The notes: generated from the letters alone by a model not told the origin. DNA of 64,000 nucleotides from Firmicutes bacterium UBA2058 (GCA_002332905.1 DDAM01000012.1:1-64000), one strand, 5' to 3'; shown: positions 51,615-61,124, numbered from the stretch's first letter. Numbers and translations are program-made.

Positions 51615-52658
51615 CTATTTTATAACTCCTCCGCCAACTAAAACATCACCATCATAAAACACTACTGATTGTCCTTTAGTTATTGCCCTTACTGGGTTAT
51701 CGAATTTAACTAGTATGTGATCGGCTTCTTTTTTTATAGCTACGCTCTCTTCTTTTGCTGCGTATCTAATTTTTACTGATAATTTAATATTGTCTTTATT
51801 ATATTCATCATTTATAAAATTATAATCATATAGCTTTAATTCATCGTTAAACAAATCCTCATTTTCACCGAGAACAACTGTATTGTTTTCATAATTTATA
51901 TCAATAACAAATGCAGGTTTTCCTAAAGCTATACCAAGACCTTTTCTCTGCCCTATTGTATAGTTAACTATACCCTCATGACTACCTAATATATTTCCAT
52001 TCATATCAACAAAATTACCTTTTTTAGAAACAACATCACTATTTCTTGAAATGTAATCTGTATATTTCATATTTTTAATAAAACAAATCTCTTGACTATC
52101 CTTTTTACTATATATTTCAATACCTGCATCTTTAACTAATTGTCTAGTATCATCCTTTGATTCCATGTCACCCATTGGAAACAGTACCCTATCCAAAATA
52201 TCTTCCTTAAGTGTATATAAAAAATATGTCTGATCTTTTATAATATTTCTAGCTTTAACAACGTAATATCTACCGTTTCTCTTATCAATTTTAGCGTATT
52301 GTCCAGAAGCTACATATTTAATTCCCATTTCATCCGCAGTTTTTAAAAATTTGTCAAATTTAATATTTTTATTACATACAACACAAGGATTAGGGGTATG
52401 ACCAATCATGTATTCATTTATAAAATCAGATATTACCTTATCTTTAAATTCTTTTCTATAATCAACGACTATATGTTCAATTCCTAATTTTTGTGCAGCA
52501 TTTTTTGCATCCAATATGCTTTGATCTACACTTTCATCATCGGTAAGCTTATAAGTAGCTCCAATGACTTCATAACCTGAATTTTTCAAAACAATAACTG
52601 AAGCGGTACTATCTACACCACCACTCATTCCTAATAAAACTTTTTTATTATCCATCAT
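51615..52658 (-). CDS. mnmA: tRNA 2-thiouridine(34) synthase MnmA
   Basis: This 347-residue enzyme thiolates uridine 34 of tRNA, using sulphur from a NifS/IscS-type desulphurase. The P-loop is LLGMSGGVDSTASV, the thiolation cysteines lie in NPCVVCNKNIKF and SQEICFIKN, and C-terminal barrel residues include GQRKGLGIALG. It is next to nifS and nifU, which supplies sulphur. Start is ambiguous by one codon (ATGATG). Confidence 0.95.
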   Translation of the reverse strand: MMDNKKVLLGMSGGVDSTASVIVLKNSGYEVIGATYKLTDDESVDQSILDAKNAAQKLGIEHIVVDYRKEFKDKVISDFINEYMIGHTPNPCVVCNKNIKFDKFLKTADEMGIKYVASGQYAKIDKRNGRYYVVKARNIIKDQTYFLYTLKEDILDRVLFPMGDMESKDDTRQLVKDAGIEIYSKKDSQEICFIKNMKYTDYISRNSDVVSKKGNFVDMNGNILGSHEGIVNYTIGQRKGLGIALGKPAFVIDINYENNTVVLGENEDLFNDELKLYDYNFINDEYNKDNIKLSVKIRYAAKEESVAIKKEADHILVKFDNPVRAITKGQSVVFYDGDVLVGGGVIK

Positions 52659-52748
52659 TCACCTCATATATGTTATATATTTTTAGTTAGTTTGAAAGAC
52701 TAATTTAATATACAAATATAAATATAAATTTATATTCACAAAAAATAA

Positions 52749-52822
52749 AATGACCACTTAGAACACTAATAGCACAAAGAAGATCTTAAAACTTAGTGCA
52801 CTTAGCGCCTTTGTGGTCAATT
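52749..52822 (-). terminator. Long hairpin with T-run between nifU and mnmA
   Basis: TGACCAC and GTGGTCA pair across about 55 nt that contain GCACTAAG/CTTAGTGC-like pairings. A T-rich run (ATTTTATTTTTT) follows on the minus strand. This may end the iscR-nifS-nifU transcript. Confidence 0.45.
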
Positions 52823-52857
52823 ATTTTCATTTACTAATTGTAAGTATTGTTTGAAGT

Positions 52858-53304
52858 TTACTCTTCCCCATGTACATGGTCATGAAAATCTTCATCAGCA
52901 TTAGGATTAAAGTCTTCTAATCCTTTAATTTGAATATTTTTCTTTTGTGCATAATCATATAGCGCAGCTTTTATCGCTTGTTCTGCTAAAACTGAACAAT
53001 GAACTTTTACTGGTGGAAGTCCGCCTAAAGCTTCGATAACAGCTTTATTGGTTAATTCAACTGCATCATTAACGCTTTTACCCATAATTAATTCAGTAGC
53101 CATGCTTGAAGAAGCTATTGCTGAGCCACAGCCAAATGTTTGGAATTTAACATCCTCTATTATGTGGTTATCATTAATTTTTAAATATATTTTCATTATG
53201 TCTCCACATTTTGCATTACCTACTTCACCAACGCCATCAGCTTTTTCTATTTCACCTACATTCCTAGGGTTTCTAAAATGATCCATTACTTTTTCTGTAT
53301 ACAT
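52858..53304 (-). CDS. nifU: Fe-S cluster scaffold NifU/IscU
   Basis: This 148-residue IscU-type scaffold assembles iron-sulphur clusters. The three cluster cysteines are in GEVGNAKCGDIMK, TFGCGSAIASSSM and KVHCSVLAEQA. The short C-terminal tail ends in DEDFHDHVHGEE, a His-rich end common in Clostridia. It lies 15 bp downstream of nifS. Confidence 0.95.
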   Translation of the reverse strand: MYTEKVMDHFRNPRNVGEIEKADGVGEVGNAKCGDIMKIYLKINDNHIIEDVKFQTFGCGSAIASSSMATELIMGKSVNDAVELTNKAVIEALGGLPPVKVHCSVLAEQAIKAALYDYAQKKNIQIKGLEDFNPNADEDFHDHVHGEE

Positions 53305-53319
53305 AATTTTTTCTCCTCC

Positions 53320-54489
53320 TTAGTGTCTTTTATAAAGTGGTGACATATCTCTTAGCTTTTGAACTATATGCTTCATTTTATCTATTACAAAATCCACTTC
53401 TTCTTCTGTTGTTTCATCACCTATCGTAAATCTTATTGAGCCATGCGCTGTTCCATGATCAAGCCCTGTTGCCAATAACACATGAGACGGATCTAATGAG
53501 CCTGAAGTACAAGCTGAGCCACTAGATGCGCTTATGCCTTCCATGTCAAGCCATAATAATATTGATTCACCTTCAATGTATTTATATGAGAAATTAACAT
53601 TGTTAGGTAATCTCATTGTAGGATGACCATTTAAAACAACATCCTCTATACTATTTTGGATTCCATTTATAAGCCTATCTCTTAAATTTGTTAATTTACT
53701 AATTTTATCATTAAAATCAACGCCCATTAGTTCAATTGCTTTTGCAAATCCAACTATATTTTGTACACTTTCTGTTCCTGCTCTTCTTTTTCTCTCTTGT
53801 GCACCACCATGCATGAAATTGTCAATTTTTACGCCTTTTCTAATGTACATACCGCCAACACCCTTTGGTCCGTGTACTTTATGTGCTGACATTGACATTA
53901 AATCTATATTTTGCTTTTTAACATCAATTCTTACTCCACCTAATGCTTGAACTGCATCTGTATGGAATATTATATTATGCTCTCTTGCTATTTTACCTAT
54001 TTCTTCAATTGATTGAATAGTTCCTATTTCATTATTTGCATACATAACTGATATTAAAATAGTATCAGGTCTTATACTGCTTTTTAGATTCTCTAAATCA
54101 ATCATTCCATATTTATCTACATCCAAATATGTAGTTTCAAAACCAAACTTTTCAAGATATTCACATGTGTGCAATACTGCATGGTGCTCTATTTTAGTTG
54201 TAATAATATGCTTGCCTTTATTTTGATTAGCAAATGCTACTCCTTTAATTGCCCAGTTATCAGATTCAGTTCCGCCTGAAGTAAAATATACTTCATTTTC
54301 GTCTGCATTTATAAATGATGAAACTATTCTCCTTGCTTTATCAATTGCTTCTTTTGATTTTCTTCCAATATCATAAATTCCGCTTGATGGGTTTCCATAA
54401 TATTCACTTAAATACTTTATCATCTCATCAACAACTTCTTTTTTTACCATAGTAGTTGCAGCGTTATCAAAATAAATTTTTTTATTCAT
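53320..54489 (-). CDS. nifS: Cysteine desulphurase NifS/IscS
   Basis: This 389-residue PLP enzyme takes sulphur from cysteine. The cofactor lysine is in MSAHKVHGPKGVGG, and the active-site cysteine is in SASSGSACTSGSLDPSH. NTERMINAL IYFDNAATT is typical. ATG 54489 follows GGAGGAAA. It sits between the IscR-like regulator and nifU in the Fe-S assembly operon. Confidence 0.96.
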   Translation of the reverse strand: MNKKIYFDNAATTMVKKEVVDEMIKYLSEYYGNPSSGIYDIGRKSKEAIDKARRIVSSFINADENEVYFTSGGTESDNWAIKGVAFANQNKGKHIITTKIEHHAVLHTCEYLEKFGFETTYLDVDKYGMIDLENLKSSIRPDTILISVMYANNEIGTIQSIEEIGKIAREHNIIFHTDAVQALGGVRIDVKKQNIDLMSMSAHKVHGPKGVGGMYIRKGVKIDNFMHGGAQERKRRAGTESVQNIVGFAKAIELMGVDFNDKISKLTNLRDRLINGIQNSIEDVVLNGHPTMRLPNNVNFSYKYIEGESILLWLDMEGISASSGSACTSGSLDPSHVLLATGLDHGTAHGSIRFTIGDETTEEEVDFVIDKMKHIVQKLRDMSPLYKRH

Positions 54490-54493
54490 ATAA

Positions 54494-54919
54494 TTACTTT
54501 TCCTCCAATGTAATTTTGTTATGTTCATTTATCATATCTAATAATGTTATGTTGTCGATAACATTGTTTATACTCATCTCGATTTTTTCCCATATTACTC
54601 TTGTTGCACAAATTGATTCTCTTGAACAAACCTCTTTATTAATACAATCTGACGCTGTAATTTCACCCTCAAGTGTTCTAAGTATCATTCCAACTGTTAT
54701 ATTTTTAGGCTCCATTGCTAAGCTATATCCACCTTGTGCTCCTCTTGTTGATTTAATATATCCAGCTTTCTTAAGCTTTCCAAATAGCTGCTCTAAATAA
54801 TTTTCAGAAATACTATACTTATCAGAAATTCTTTTTAGCGGTATTGGACCATCACCATATGATAAAGACAGCTCAAATACAGCCTTTAAGCCGTATCTAC
54901 CTTTTGTTGATAAAATCAT
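54494..54919 (-). CDS. Rrf2-family regulator, IscR-like
   Basis: This 141-residue winged-helix protein has the Rrf2 N-terminus (MILSTKGRYGLKAVFELSL) and RGAQGGYSLAMEP wing. Three cysteines spaced C-x5-C-x5-C (ASDCINKEVCSRESIC) can bind a 2Fe-2S cluster as in IscR. It heads the nifS-nifU operon and probably represses it when Fe-S clusters are plentiful. The palindrome at its promoter is the likely operator. CymR-type paralogues lack these cysteines. Confidence 0.88.
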   Translation of the reverse strand: MILSTKGRYGLKAVFELSLSYGDGPIPLKRISDKYSISENYLEQLFGKLKKAGYIKSTRGAQGGYSLAMEPKNITVGMILRTLEGEITASDCINKEVCSRESICATRVIWEKIEMSINNVIDNITLLDMINEHNKITLEEK

Positions 54920-54947
54920 TATAACAGCCTCCTATATTTTTAAAATT

Positions 54948-55001
54948 AAACCCAACTTATTTAGTCGGGTTTATTATATAATACCCGACTAATTTTGTCA
55001 A
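54948..55001 (-). promoter_or_regulatory. Promoter, operator palindrome and leader hairpin of the iscR-like operon
   Basis: TTGACA (55001-54996) and TATAAT (54978-54973) have 17-bp spacing. TTAGTCGGGT and ACCCGACTAA (54961-54970, 54983-54992) form a palindrome over the spacer and -10, the likely IscR-like binding site. The RNA begins with AAACCCGACT paired with AGTTGGGTTT (54972-54948). Confidence 0.8.
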
Positions 55002-55018
55002 CATTGATTTTAAAAAAA

Positions 55019-55141
55019 ATTAAAATGTTTTTAAAAAAATTTTTGACATTTTAAAAAAACATTTTAATATTTTATTTTCTATTACATATAAATTAAAAAA
55101 AGAGCAACAAACACTAATCTCAAATGAAATTAGTATAAATG
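55019..55141. other. AT-rich palindromes between iscR-like operon and DUF3343 gene
   Basis: ATTAAAATGTTTTT and AAAAACATTTTAAT (55019-55068) form an inverted repeat. ACTAATCTCA/TGAAATTAGT (55113-55134) form a hairpin after the DUF3343 gene with T residues downstream on the minus strand; it may terminate that gene. Confidence 0.4.
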
Positions 55142-55402
55142 CTAAATTTGTATCAACTTATAAACAAATGAACCGTTAATTCTTGACACCTCATAAACGT
55201 TATCTATTGGATATCTGACAGACTCATTTAAAACGGCAATCAATGTATCATAATCATATACAATAATACAAAGATCGCATTCTGTTTTTATCGCAAATGG
55301 TACAGATGCTAATTTAATGTTTTTAATATTCAAACTTTGAAGTCTGCTATAAGCAGCCATGGTGTAATTACCGAATCTAAAAGTTATAACATAATGCTCC
55401 AT
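55142..55402 (-). CDS. DUF3343 family protein
   Basis: This 86-residue protein has the DUF3343 pattern: YVITFRFGNYTMAAYSRLQS, KLASVPFAIKTECDLCIIVY and later VYEVSRINGS. The family is suspected to carry selenium or sulphur and often lies near SelD or NifS-type genes. The nearby Fe-S/thiolation genes fit that idea. The two cysteines TECDLC form a CxxC. Confidence 0.72.
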   Translation of the reverse strand: MEHYVITFRFGNYTMAAYSRLQSLNIKNIKLASVPFAIKTECDLCIIVYDYDTLIAVLNESVRYPIDNVYEVSRINGSFVYKLIQI

Positions 55403-55467
55403 AGTACTCCTCCTTTACTTTAAATTATTAAAATAATGACAAATTGTTACAATATAAGAGGTGAAAT

Positions 55468-56742
55468 ATGATATTTTTTTTACAAAACGGTACAAACAGT
55501 ACACAAGTAATGGAAATCCAATCTATTTTAAATAAGCTTGGTTACTACAAAGGAAAAATAGATGGTTTATATGGACAAGAAACAGAAGATGCAATAAAAA
55601 ATTTTCAAAGGCAGAATGGTTTAGAAGTTGATGGTATGGTTGGACCTATTACATATAAAGCTTTAGAAAAGTATATATTAGGTTTTACTTTCTACAGAAT
55701 TGAACCCGGTGATACCTTATATGACATAGCTAATAGATATAATTCAACTATCAATCTCATACTATCAGCAAACCCAGGACTTAATCCAAATAATTTAGTA
55801 CCTGGAACTGTAATATCAGTGCCATTTAATTACAATATAGTAACAGAGGATGCAAAGTATACATATAACATGATGAGGCTAAATATTATGGGGCTTTTAC
55901 AAAGATATCAATTTTTAGAAGTCAGCACTATTGGTCAAAGTGTTCTTGGCAAGGAAATATATTTAATTAAATTTGGTAATGGCCCTAGAAAACTGCATGT
56001 AAATGCATCTCATCATGCATTAGAATGGATAAACAGCGTATTTATAATGAAATTTATCGAGAGCATGTCTAGAGCTTTTATAAATGGAGAAGATATCAAC
56101 GGATTTGATATTAAAAGTATATTTACTACTCATACTTTTTATATTGTACCTATGGTAAATCCAGACGGTGTTGATTTAGTAAATGAAGGGCTTCAGCTAA
56201 ATAATCCATATTATAATGATTTAATAAGATGGAATAACACTGGTAAGCCATTTAGCGAGGTTTGGCAAGCTAATATTAGAGGTGTAGATTTAAATCATAA
56301 TTATGATGCTGCTTGGGAGCTATCAAAGAAATCTGAAGAAGCGATAGGGATTACAGGACCTGGCCCAACAAGATACTCAGGACTCTTTCCATTTTCAGAG
56401 CCAGAAACACAAGCTTTAAGAAATTTAACTCTGAATAACGATTTTTACCTTGCTATAGCTTACCATACACAGGGTGAAGTTATATATTGGAATTTCATGG
56501 ATTTAGCCACAGAAAGAGATAGAGAAATTGGAGAAAAGCTAGCTAAAGCTAGTGGATATTATTTAGATACAGCAGCAGGAGTTGCATCATACGCAGGCTT
56601 TAAGGATTGGTTTATACAAGATTTCAGAAAACCAGGCTATACAGTCGAAACAGGAAAAGGCAAAAACCCTCTGCCAATTACTCAATTACCGCAAATTTAT
56701 GAGGACAATATGAAGCTTCTTTTAACAGCTACTACAGTGTAA
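55468..56742 (+). CDS. M14 peptidase with PG-binding and LysM domains
   Basis: This 424-residue protein has an N-terminal peptidoglycan-binding domain (residues 3-70, KIDGLYGQETEDAIKNFQRQ), a LysM domain (75-118, YRIEPGDTLYDIANRYN) and a M14 carboxypeptidase domain. The zinc ligands are probably in HHALEW and the later H in YHTQGEVIYW, with the catalytic Glu in YTVETGKGKNP. This is the layout of gamma-D-glutamyl-meso-diaminopimelate peptidase I of sporulating bacilli. There is no signal peptide, so it may act in the spore or after lysis. It stands alone on the plus strand. Confidence 0.85.
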   Translation: MIFFLQNGTNSTQVMEIQSILNKLGYYKGKIDGLYGQETEDAIKNFQRQNGLEVDGMVGPITYKALEKYILGFTFYRIEPGDTLYDIANRYNSTINLILSANPGLNPNNLVPGTVISVPFNYNIVTEDAKYTYNMMRLNIMGLLQRYQFLEVSTIGQSVLGKEIYLIKFGNGPRKLHVNASHHALEWINSVFIMKFIESMSRAFINGEDINGFDIKSIFTTHTFYIVPMVNPDGVDLVNEGLQLNNPYYNDLIRWNNTGKPFSEVWQANIRGVDLNHNYDAAWELSKKSEEAIGITGPGPTRYSGLFPFSEPETQALRNLTLNNDFYLAIAYHTQGEVIYWNFMDLATERDREIGEKLAKASGYYLDTAAGVASYAGFKDWFIQDFRKPGYTVETGKGKNPLPITQLPQIYEDNMKLLLTATTV

Positions 56743-56761
56743 ATAATCAAATTTAAAAATG

Positions 56762-56797
56762 GCACACAGATTATGTTATCTGCGTGCTATTTTTTTA
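56762..56797. terminator. Bidirectional terminator between M14 peptidase and MocR genes
   Basis: GCACACAGAT pairs with ATCTGCGTGC (one mismatch), followed by ATTTTTTT on the plus strand. It overlaps the last codons of the convergent MocR gene. Confidence 0.8.
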
Positions 56798-58140
56798 AGT
56801 GTTTTTATTGTTGAAATTATTGTTTCTATAGCTCTAATATCTTCATATGCAACACCAGATATACATAACCTAACACAATTATGATTGTTTGGATAATTTT
56901 CTTTTTCCGTTATATCATTTAAAAAAAATTGATTATCTGAGTCAATAATAATTCCTTTAGTTTTAAGCTCTTGTGCTAGCATAGAAGCTTTAACATATTC
57001 AGGTAATGTTAGCCATATAAATATACCATTCTTTGGTACATGCCATATAAGTTCTTGTGGGCTAAGTGATTTAAATATTTCTTTTGCTTTTTTTAGCTTA
57101 TCTTCATAGGATTTTCTGACTTTTTTTATATGTTTTTCATACATACCTGATTTTATAAACAAATCAAGTGCTACTTGCGGAAGTTTTGAAGTATTTAAAT
57201 CACTTAGATATTTGAGCGTTGCTATTTCATTAAGTAAACATTTTGGAAGTATAATAGCTCCAATTCTAAGGCCAGGCATAAAAGTTTTTGAAAAGCTTTT
57301 AATATACACAGTACATCTGCTTGTATCATAATAATAAATCGGCATTGCAGTCTTCTTGTCACCTAATTCAGAAAGATAATCATCTTCAATGATTAGAACA
57401 TTATATTTATTGCATAATTCAACTATTTTTTTCTTTTCACATTCAGCTAAAGAGTATCCAGTTGGATTATGATGTCTTGGTATAACGTAAAAAGCTTCAA
57501 TATCCTCATTTTTTAATATTTCTTCCATTTTTTTAAAATCATATCCATCATTTTTCCTTTCGATGCCTACCATTTCAATCCCTAAATAGTTCGCTAATTT
57601 TATAACTAGATTATATGATGGAACTTCAACTAGCAGCTTTCTGTTATTGTTATGAAAAACAGCTTGAAGCACTAGACCAATCCCTTGTTGTGCTCCATTT
57701 GTTATAATAATACTTTCTGAGATTGTATAAATACCTTCTCTCTCCAAATATAATTTTAAAGTTGCTTTTAAATTAGATGTTTCAAGATTTTGTTCATACA
57801 CAAACAAATTGCTTTTATATATATCAACCGCTTTATTGATAACATGAGTAAACTCTCTATAAGGAATCAACTTTTCATCTGGTTTTACAATAGAAAAATC
57901 AATTTGTTTTTTAACAACAGATGATTTATCTCTATAATCCACCAAATAAAAGCCTCCTCGTGGAATACTATATACCTCATGTTCTTCTTCCAGCTGTGTA
58001 TAAGCTTTATTAACTGTAATTTTATTTACATTGAGTAAAGCCGCCACTTCTCGGCAACTTGGAAGTCGTTGTCCCATTGCTATTCTTCCTGCATTTACTT
58101 CTTCTAAAATATATTTTCTAACAATTTGAATTTTAGTCAT
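56776..58140 (-). CDS. MocR-type regulator (GntR helix-turn-helix fused to aminotransferase domain)
   Basis: This 454-residue protein joins an N-terminal winged helix (RLPSCREVAALLNVNKITVNKAYTQL, residues 20-65) to an aminotransferase-fold domain. The PLP lysine is in YIKSFSKTFMPGLRIGAI. MocR proteins use PLP or an amino compound as effector. It is divergent from the GNAT gene at 58280 and probably controls it. The palindrome between them, with a third half-site, is the likely operator. Confidence 0.88.
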   Translation of the reverse strand: MTKIQIVRKYILEEVNAGRIAMGQRLPSCREVAALLNVNKITVNKAYTQLEEEHEVYSIPRGGFYLVDYRDKSSVVKKQIDFSIVKPDEKLIPYREFTHVINKAVDIYKSNLFVYEQNLETSNLKATLKLYLEREGIYTISESIIITNGAQQGIGLVLQAVFHNNNRKLLVEVPSYNLVIKLANYLGIEMVGIERKNDGYDFKKMEEILKNEDIEAFYVIPRHHNPTGYSLAECEKKKIVELCNKYNVLIIEDDYLSELGDKKTAMPIYYYDTSRCTVYIKSFSKTFMPGLRIGAIILPKCLLNEIATLKYLSDLNTSKLPQVALDLFIKSGMYEKHIKKVRKSYEDKLKKAKEIFKSLSPQELIWHVPKNGIFIWLTLPEYVKASMLAQELKTKGIIIDSDNQFFLNDITEKENYPNNHNCVRLCISGVAYEDIRAIETIISTIKTLKKIARR

Positions 58141-58162
58141 TTCAATTATAAACCCCTATTTA

Positions 58163-58210
58163 TACTATTCTGTAATAGTACAGATTGATTTTATCATATT
58201 TGTACTATTA
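58163..58210. promoter_or_regulatory. Operator of the MocR/GNAT divergent promoters
   Basis: TACTATT-CTGT-AATAGTA is a perfect palindrome (58163-58180), and TGTACTATTA (58201-58210) is a third half-site matching TAATAGTACA (58173-58182) in inverse orientation. The pattern fits MocR regulators, which bind spaced half-sites. Confidence 0.6.
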
Positions 58211-58279
58211 TATGTTTTAGTATAAACTAATATATAAATAAAGCAATACAAATTTTATGAATTTATGGAGGTCACTATA

Positions 58280-59149
58280 ATGAATGATGGAATGATACTA
58301 GTAAATGAGGATCAATACGAAAAAATCTTAATACATTTAAAAAGCATACCTTTTAACACCTTATTTGCAAGAGCTGTATTAGAATCAAAGTTTTTTGGGA
58401 AGGTATTTGTTGATAATATTAACAAACCTAAAACTATTTTTATCGCTCACGAATATGGTATGTCGCTTTTATTTGGAGATACTGAAAATTTAGAGTTTAA
58501 TTTAGAGCTAAAAAAATATTTATTAAATGAAAACAAGGACAGAATTAAATATGAGTGGTTACAGGTTTATCCAGAAAAATGGAATTATAAATTAAAAGAA
58601 TTATTAAATGATAATATAATTAAATATTTTAAACTATTAGATAATTACTCAAAATCTGAAGCAGATATTTTAATAGAAAAATATAGAGAAAACCATATAA
58701 TTCAATGGGGAAGAGTAAACTTAATTTATAAAGAAATTGATAAGGCTATATTTACTAAATCAGAACATGAAATAAAATTAATAGATTCAGAAATTTACGA
58801 TAGGATAGAAGGAAGTGTAATTCCAAAGTTTTTTTGGAAATCAAAGGAGCTTTTTTTATCTGAAGGAATAGGATATGCACTAATGAATGGTGATGATATT
58901 GTATCTATATCCTTTTCATCATGCAAGTTTGACAACGTATTAGAAATAGGTGTAGAAACATCAGAAAAATATAGAAACATGGGCTTTGCAAAGTATGTCT
59001 GTCAAGAATTGCTTTCTTACTGTCAAAAAAATAATTATTCTCCTATATGGGCATGTAGATTAGAAAACACAGGATCATATTTATTAGCAAAAAGTTTAGG
59101 ATTTGAAGAAGTAATTACTCTCCCATATTATGAATTAATAAAAAGCTAA
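58280..59149 (+). CDS. GNAT family N-acetyltransferase
   Basis: This 289-residue protein has its GNAT domain at the C-terminus: LEIGVETSEKYRNMGFAKYVCQELL contains the CoA loop, and NTGSYLLAKSLGFEEVI closes it. The N-terminal 170 residues are a separate domain like that of the GNAT_acetyltran (DUF) group. ATG 58280 follows GGAGG; an ATG at 58265 lies within that site. It is divergent from the MocR regulator, which probably controls it. Confidence 0.8.
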   Translation: MNDGMILVNEDQYEKILIHLKSIPFNTLFARAVLESKFFGKVFVDNINKPKTIFIAHEYGMSLLFGDTENLEFNLELKKYLLNENKDRIKYEWLQVYPEKWNYKLKELLNDNIIKYFKLLDNYSKSEADILIEKYRENHIIQWGRVNLIYKEIDKAIFTKSEHEIKLIDSEIYDRIEGSVIPKFFWKSKELFLSEGIGYALMNGDDIVSISFSSCKFDNVLEIGVETSEKYRNMGFAKYVCQELLSYCQKNNYSPIWACRLENTGSYLLAKSLGFEEVITLPYYELIKS

Positions 59150-59188
59150 TAATCTTAAAAAAAGTATAAAAAAACAGCAAATTTAAAA

Positions 59189-59235
59189 AGCACACAATAT
59201 ACTATAATAATATAGCTCATATCTGTGTGCCTTTT
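59189..59235. terminator. Terminator hairpin between GNAT and 59.2-59.7 kb gene
   Basis: GCACACA (59191-59197) pairs with TGTGTGC (59225-59231) across a 27-nt AT-rich loop. T-rich tails lie on both sides. Confidence 0.5.
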
Positions 59236-59239
59236 ATAC

Positions 59240-59746
59240 CTAATTAATATATCCACTTTCATCATCAATTTCAGCAATGTTTAATTCTTCTTGAAGAATT
59301 TCAATGTTATTTTCGTATTCTTCCTCGCTTATCTGCTTAGTTTTAAGCATTATGTCTAGAGCTTTTTTACCATCTTCATATAGGTACATTTCTCTGCAAG
59401 GAACAATATCATTTCTTCTAAAATCTTGATACTTTGATTTATATACTTCAAAATCTATTTCACCAACTTTGATATTGGTTACAGCACCAATTAAATTAAC
59501 TTCATTAATTTTAATGCCATTTTCATTGAAGTAATTTCTTATATGTCTTATAAACTCATAATGTTGCTTTTTTATCTCGTAGGAAACATCTGTATTGAGT
59601 TTGTCCTTATCAAGATCATCGTTATAAAAATCTATATCTATATCATACTCTTTTTTTATGTTATATTCTTCTATATTAACTAGCTTAGATAACTTTTCAA
59701 TTATATCAAAATCTGTTATTTTAGTATTTTTTAAACTATACTTCAT
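59240..59746 (-). CDS. Conserved clostridial protein of unknown function (168 aa)
   Basis: This 168-residue soluble protein has FDIIEKLSKLVNIEEYNIKKEYDI, a helical middle with QHYEFIRHIRNYF and an acidic C-terminus. I do not recognise a family with confidence; it resembles uncharacterised proteins seen between rarA and other clostridial core genes. ATG 59746 follows GGAGG. Its leader contains a long hairpin (TTCAAACGTAGTTTGAA). No catalytic motif is visible. Confidence 0.6.
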   Translation of the reverse strand: MKYSLKNTKITDFDIIEKLSKLVNIEEYNIKKEYDIDIDFYNDDLDKDKLNTDVSYEIKKQHYEFIRHIRNYFNENGIKINEVNLIGAVTNIKVGEIDFEVYKSKYQDFRRNDIVPCREMYLYEDGKKALDIMLKTKQISEEEYENNIEILQEELNIAEIDDESGYIN

Positions 59747-59813
59747 TATAACCTCCCATTTATGCCATAGTTTCAAACTACGTTTGAACCATTATGGTCT
59801 CAACTGCTGTGAG

Positions 59814-61124
59814 CTACGAGTTTAAATACTCCATAAACTTTTTCATTCTCGCTTCATAGCCTGATTCCTTAGGCTCATAGAAATTACCTTTTACTCCATC
59901 AGGTAAATATTGCTGCTTAACATAAAACTTATTATAATCATGAGGATATTTATAGCCTATACCATGCTCAAGTCTTTGAGCACCCTTATAGCTAGCATCT
60001 CTTAGATGATTAGGTACTTCATTTGAACACTTTTCTATAGCTACTAAAGCCTTATCCAAAGCTAAATATGATGAATTACTTTTTGGCGCACATGCTATAT
60101 ACACAACAGCCTGCGCTAATATAATTCTACCCTCTGGCATACCTATAATTTCAATGGCCTTAAAGGCATTAACTGCTACCTCTAATGCTCTAGGATCTGC
60201 ATTTCCTACATCCTCTGAAGCGCTTATTATAATTCTTCTAGCTATAAATTTTGGATCTTCTCCACCCTTTATCATCTTGGCTAACCAAAATATTGCTGCA
60301 TCAGGATCAGAACCTCTTAAGCTTTTAATAAATGCTGAAATAGTGTCATAATGTTCGTCACCTTTCTTATCATATGTTACCTTTTTACTTTGTATGCTTT
60401 CCTCCGCAACATCAACAGTAAAATTTATGAGATTATTTTCGTCTAGCTCTGTAGTAGTTATACCAATCTCAAGTGCGCTTAACGCCTTTCTAACATCGCC
60501 ATTTGAGTTATTGACAATATGTTCAAGAGAACCATCCTCAACATGAATATTTAGATTCCCATAGCCTCTTTCTTTATCAGCTATAGCTTTCAATAAAACC
60601 TCTTTAATATCATCATCAGTTATTTTTTTAAACTCAAAAACTAGTGATCTTGAAATAAGAGCTGAATTAACTTCAAAATAAGGATTTTCAGTAGTTGCAC
60701 CAATTAAAACTATAGTGCCGTTTTCAACATAAGGAAGCAAAGCGTCCTGTTGGGCTTTATTAAATCTATGAATTTCATCAACAAACAGTATAGTACGCTT
60801 GTTGTACATAGAAAGACAGTTAATTGCATCATCAATTTTTTCTTTAATATCCTTTATGCCACTAGTAACTGCATTAAGTGTTGTAAAATTATTATCAGTT
60901 GTTTTTGCAATTATCTTAGTAAGAGTTGTTTTACCTGTACCAGGAGGTCCATAAAAAATCGCAGATGTTAGCTTGTCTGCTTGTATTGCACGATTTAATA
61001 TTTTGCCTTTCCCTACTATGTGTTTTTGTCCAACAAAATAGTCTAAACTATCAGGTCTCATTCTTTCAGCTAAGGGTCCTAAGCTTTTAATTGCTTTATT
61101 ATACTGCATTTCAAAAATATTCAT
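59814..61124 (-). CDS. rarA: Replication-associated recombination protein RarA (MgsA)
   Basis: This 436-residue AAA+ ATPase has Walker A IFYGPPGTGKTTLTKI, Walker B TILFVDEIHRFNKAQQDALLP, sensor GATTENPYFEVN, and the C-terminal MgsA tetramerisation part (GMPEGRIILAQAVVYIACAPKSN). It acts at stalled replication forks, related to clamp loaders. The start is 10 bp downstream of the RseC-like gene end. Size is typical. Confidence 0.94.
   Translation of the reverse strand: MNIFEMQYNKAIKSLGPLAERMRPDSLDYFVGQKHIVGKGKILNRAIQADKLTSAIFYGPPGTGKTTLTKIIAKTTDNNFTTLNAVTSGIKDIKEKIDDAINCLSMYNKRTILFVDEIHRFNKAQQDALLPYVENGTIVLIGATTENPYFEVNSALISRSLVFEFKKITDDDIKEVLLKAIADKERGYGNLNIHVEDGSLEHIVNNSNGDVRKALSALEIGITTTELDENNLINFTVDVAEESIQSKKVTYDKKGDEHYDTISAFIKSLRGSDPDAAIFWLAKMIKGGEDPKFIARRIIISASEDVGNADPRALEVAVNAFKAIEIIGMPEGRIILAQAVVYIACAPKSNSSYLALDKALVAIEKCSNEVPNHLRDASYKGAQRLEHGIGYKYPHDYNKFYVKQQYLPDGVKGNFYEPKESGYEARMKKFMEYLNS

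Noticed and set aside
55019..55068. AT-rich palindrome as a strong terminator
   Set aside because: The stem is almost all A-T with long A/T tracts and could arise by chance; it is mentioned only as a possible repeat.
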